Source: Chloroflexi bacterium RBG_16_64_32 (lineage in GTDB: Bacteria > Chloroflexota > Dehalococcoidia > SM23-28-2 > RBG-16-64-32). Taken from it: DNA of 7,228 bases. The position numbers were made by a program, and so were the translations under genes. Each line of letters begins with the position of its first letter. Within the stretch, counting starts at the first letter, position 1. The DNA is taken from NCBI GenBank assembly GCA_001795235.1, contig MGNZ01000095.1, forward strand, positions 1 through 7,228. The letters are read 5' to 3'. Shown here piece after piece: positions 6,261 to 7,228 of this stretch. The notes below the pieces were generated by a model. It saw only the letters and a program-made list of their open reading frames with translations, was not told the origin of the DNA and made no database searches.

Positions 6261-6288
6261 GGTCGCGGCAAGTTCGTGGCGCACTCGT

Positions 6289-7228
6289 ATGGTCGAGAGG
6301 CGGACGCTCGCGTTCGTCGCCCGTGCGGAGACGCTGGAGTGCCTGCCTAGGGACGCCCGGATCGTCCCCCTGAGGCCGTCCGTCCGTGTCCCTGTGGACC
6401 GCCTCCTTGTGCAGCATCCGGAGGATCTCTTGGACCCGGCCACCGTCGCGGGCATCGAGGCGCGTGCACTCGAGTTCGTTCGCACCTGGTCGTCCGAGGT
6501 CTCCATCGCTAGCGCGTTCGCGTGGCGCGGGGAGAACCTGGCCGCATGCTTCAGATACGAGTTGCGGTTCGCGGTGCGGGACGCACTGAAGGCGGCCTCC
6601 GTTGTGGTCCTCGCCGTCGATCGAGCGGAACCGTCCGGGATCGCGGCGGACGTTCCTGCCTTCGATGGCGTCTTCCCTCCATATCCCTACTTGCAGGCGA
6701 TCGGCTCCCTTTCCGAGCGGGTCGCGATGGACCGCGGCATTCCGTACAAGGATCTCGCCCCCCGCCAGCAGCGGCGGCGCACGTTGGCCCGCCCATCGCT
6801 CTCCACCGCCTATGGTAGGGTCGCTGCGCGACAGGCCCTCTCGACCCTCCGGCAGGATCGACCCGTCCTCGGGATTGGCCCCCACCCGGAGTTCTATCTG
6901 CCCCTCGCGACGGCGCTGCATCGGACGGGCGGATCCATCGTCGTCGTTTCACCCTCTACCCTGGCCGTGCGCGCCAGCCCGCGCGCAGGGCTGTATTTCG
7001 CACCCGTCGAGGCGTTCGTGGAGCCCGCGGATCGAGGACCGATTCGGGTGCTCGTCGAGGGTGCGGTCGAGAACCTCCGTTTTCTCCGAGTGCTTGGCGG
7101 TGCACTCGACCCGACGCCGTTCGTGCGGACGCACATCGCATCCCGGACACGAGACCAGCTACCCGTCCTGGCCTCTCTGGGCCTCGGATTCGCGCGCGGA
7201 CTCGAGCGGTCGGAGCACATCGTGCTCA
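6289..7228 (+). CDS. Unassigned protein, possibly a GT-B-like glycosyltransferase, 3' end off the right edge
   Basis: The frame from the ATG at 6289 stays open for 313 codons to the window end. I do not recognise the family with certainty. Seen: no signal peptide or membrane helix; an N-terminal half of mixed alpha/beta character with a helix-like ENLAACFRYELRFAVRDAL at 82-100, then VVVLAVDRAEPS at 105-116 and RVAMDRGIPYKDLAP at 144-158. A probable beta-alpha-beta unit follows at 191-221 (RPVLGIGPHPEFYLPLA, then SIVVVSPS). The pattern recalls N-terminal domains of surface-carbohydrate and capsule GT-B transferases. Its divergence from pseB makes a glycan role plausible, for instance adding the nonulosonic acid. 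If so, a second nucleotide-binding domain should lie beyond 7228. Good start, TATA-like box and codon use like its neighbours support a real gene; the function is a guess. Confidence 0.6.
   Translation, partial: MVERRTLAFVARAETLECLPRDARIVPLRPSVRVPVDRLLVQHPEDLLDPATVAGIEARALEFVRTWSSEVSIASAFAWRGENLAACFRYELRFAVRDALKAASVVVLAVDRAEPSGIAADVPAFDGVFPPYPYLQAIGSLSERVAMDRGIPYKDLAPRQQRRRTLARPSLSTAYGRVAARQALSTLRQDRPVLGIGPHPEFYLPLATALHRTGGSIVVVSPSTLAVRASPRAGLYFAPVEAFVEPADRGPIRVLVEGAVENLRFLRVLGGALDPTPFVRTHIASRTRDQLPVLASLGLGFARGLERSEHIVL

Noticed and set aside
5330..6271. A 313-codon open frame on the minus strand in another frame over pseB
   Set aside because: It lies over a gene with intact family motifs, and its translation is Arg/Pro/Gly-rich with no recognisable motif, as expected from an off-frame reading of GC-rich DNA.
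6196..6921. A 241-codon open frame on the minus strand opposite the gene at 6289
   Set aside because: Low-complexity Arg/Gly/Pro translation with no recognisable motif; the plus frame has a good start, a promoter-like box and protein-like composition.

Overview
The window looks like a piece of a GC-rich archaeal chromosome. The evidence is indirect. TATA-like AT-rich boxes sit about 25-40 bases upstream of several start codons. One gene encodes a surface protein anchored by a C-terminal membrane helix and followed by a cytoplasmic CxxC...CxxC zinc ribbon, an arrangement I associate with Thermoplasmatota genomes. No gene is a definitive lineage marker, so the phylum is an inference. No RNA gene, mobile element or CRISPR array was seen.

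Layout, left to right: a cytidylyltransferase (minus, its last few residues off the left edge); a NeuB/PseI-family nonulosonic acid synthase (minus, overlapping the previous gene); a MaoC-type (R)-specific enoyl-CoA hydratase (plus); a secreted, membrane-anchored five-bladed beta-propeller protein with a cytoplasmic zinc ribbon (plus); a PseC-type aminotransferase (minus); a PseB-type UDP-GlcNAc 4,6-dehydratase (minus, joined to pseC by TAATG); and a 313-codon partial gene (plus, off the right edge), perhaps a glycosyltransferase. Coding density is very high. The only gaps are about 20-125 bases and hold promoter-like motifs, and no gene-free stretch exceeds 300 bases.

The four minus-strand enzymes make most of a CMP-pseudaminic acid (or related nonulosonic acid) pathway: PseB and PseC make the 4-amino-sugar nucleotide, the NeuB/PseI protein condenses the released hexose with phosphoenolpyruvate, and the cytidylyltransferase makes the CMP-sugar. 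The acetyltransferase (PseH) and the UDP-sugar hydrolase (PseG) are absent and may lie beyond the left edge. The minus-strand set is split into two pairs by two plus-strand genes. The propeller protein is a surface protein with four N-glycosylation sequons, so it could be an acceptor for, or a binder of, the sugar made here; this is speculative. The most notable items are the propeller/zinc-ribbon architecture, the split sugar pathway, the unresolved start of the synthase gene (possibly a one-base homopolymer error), and the unassigned gene divergent from pseB.
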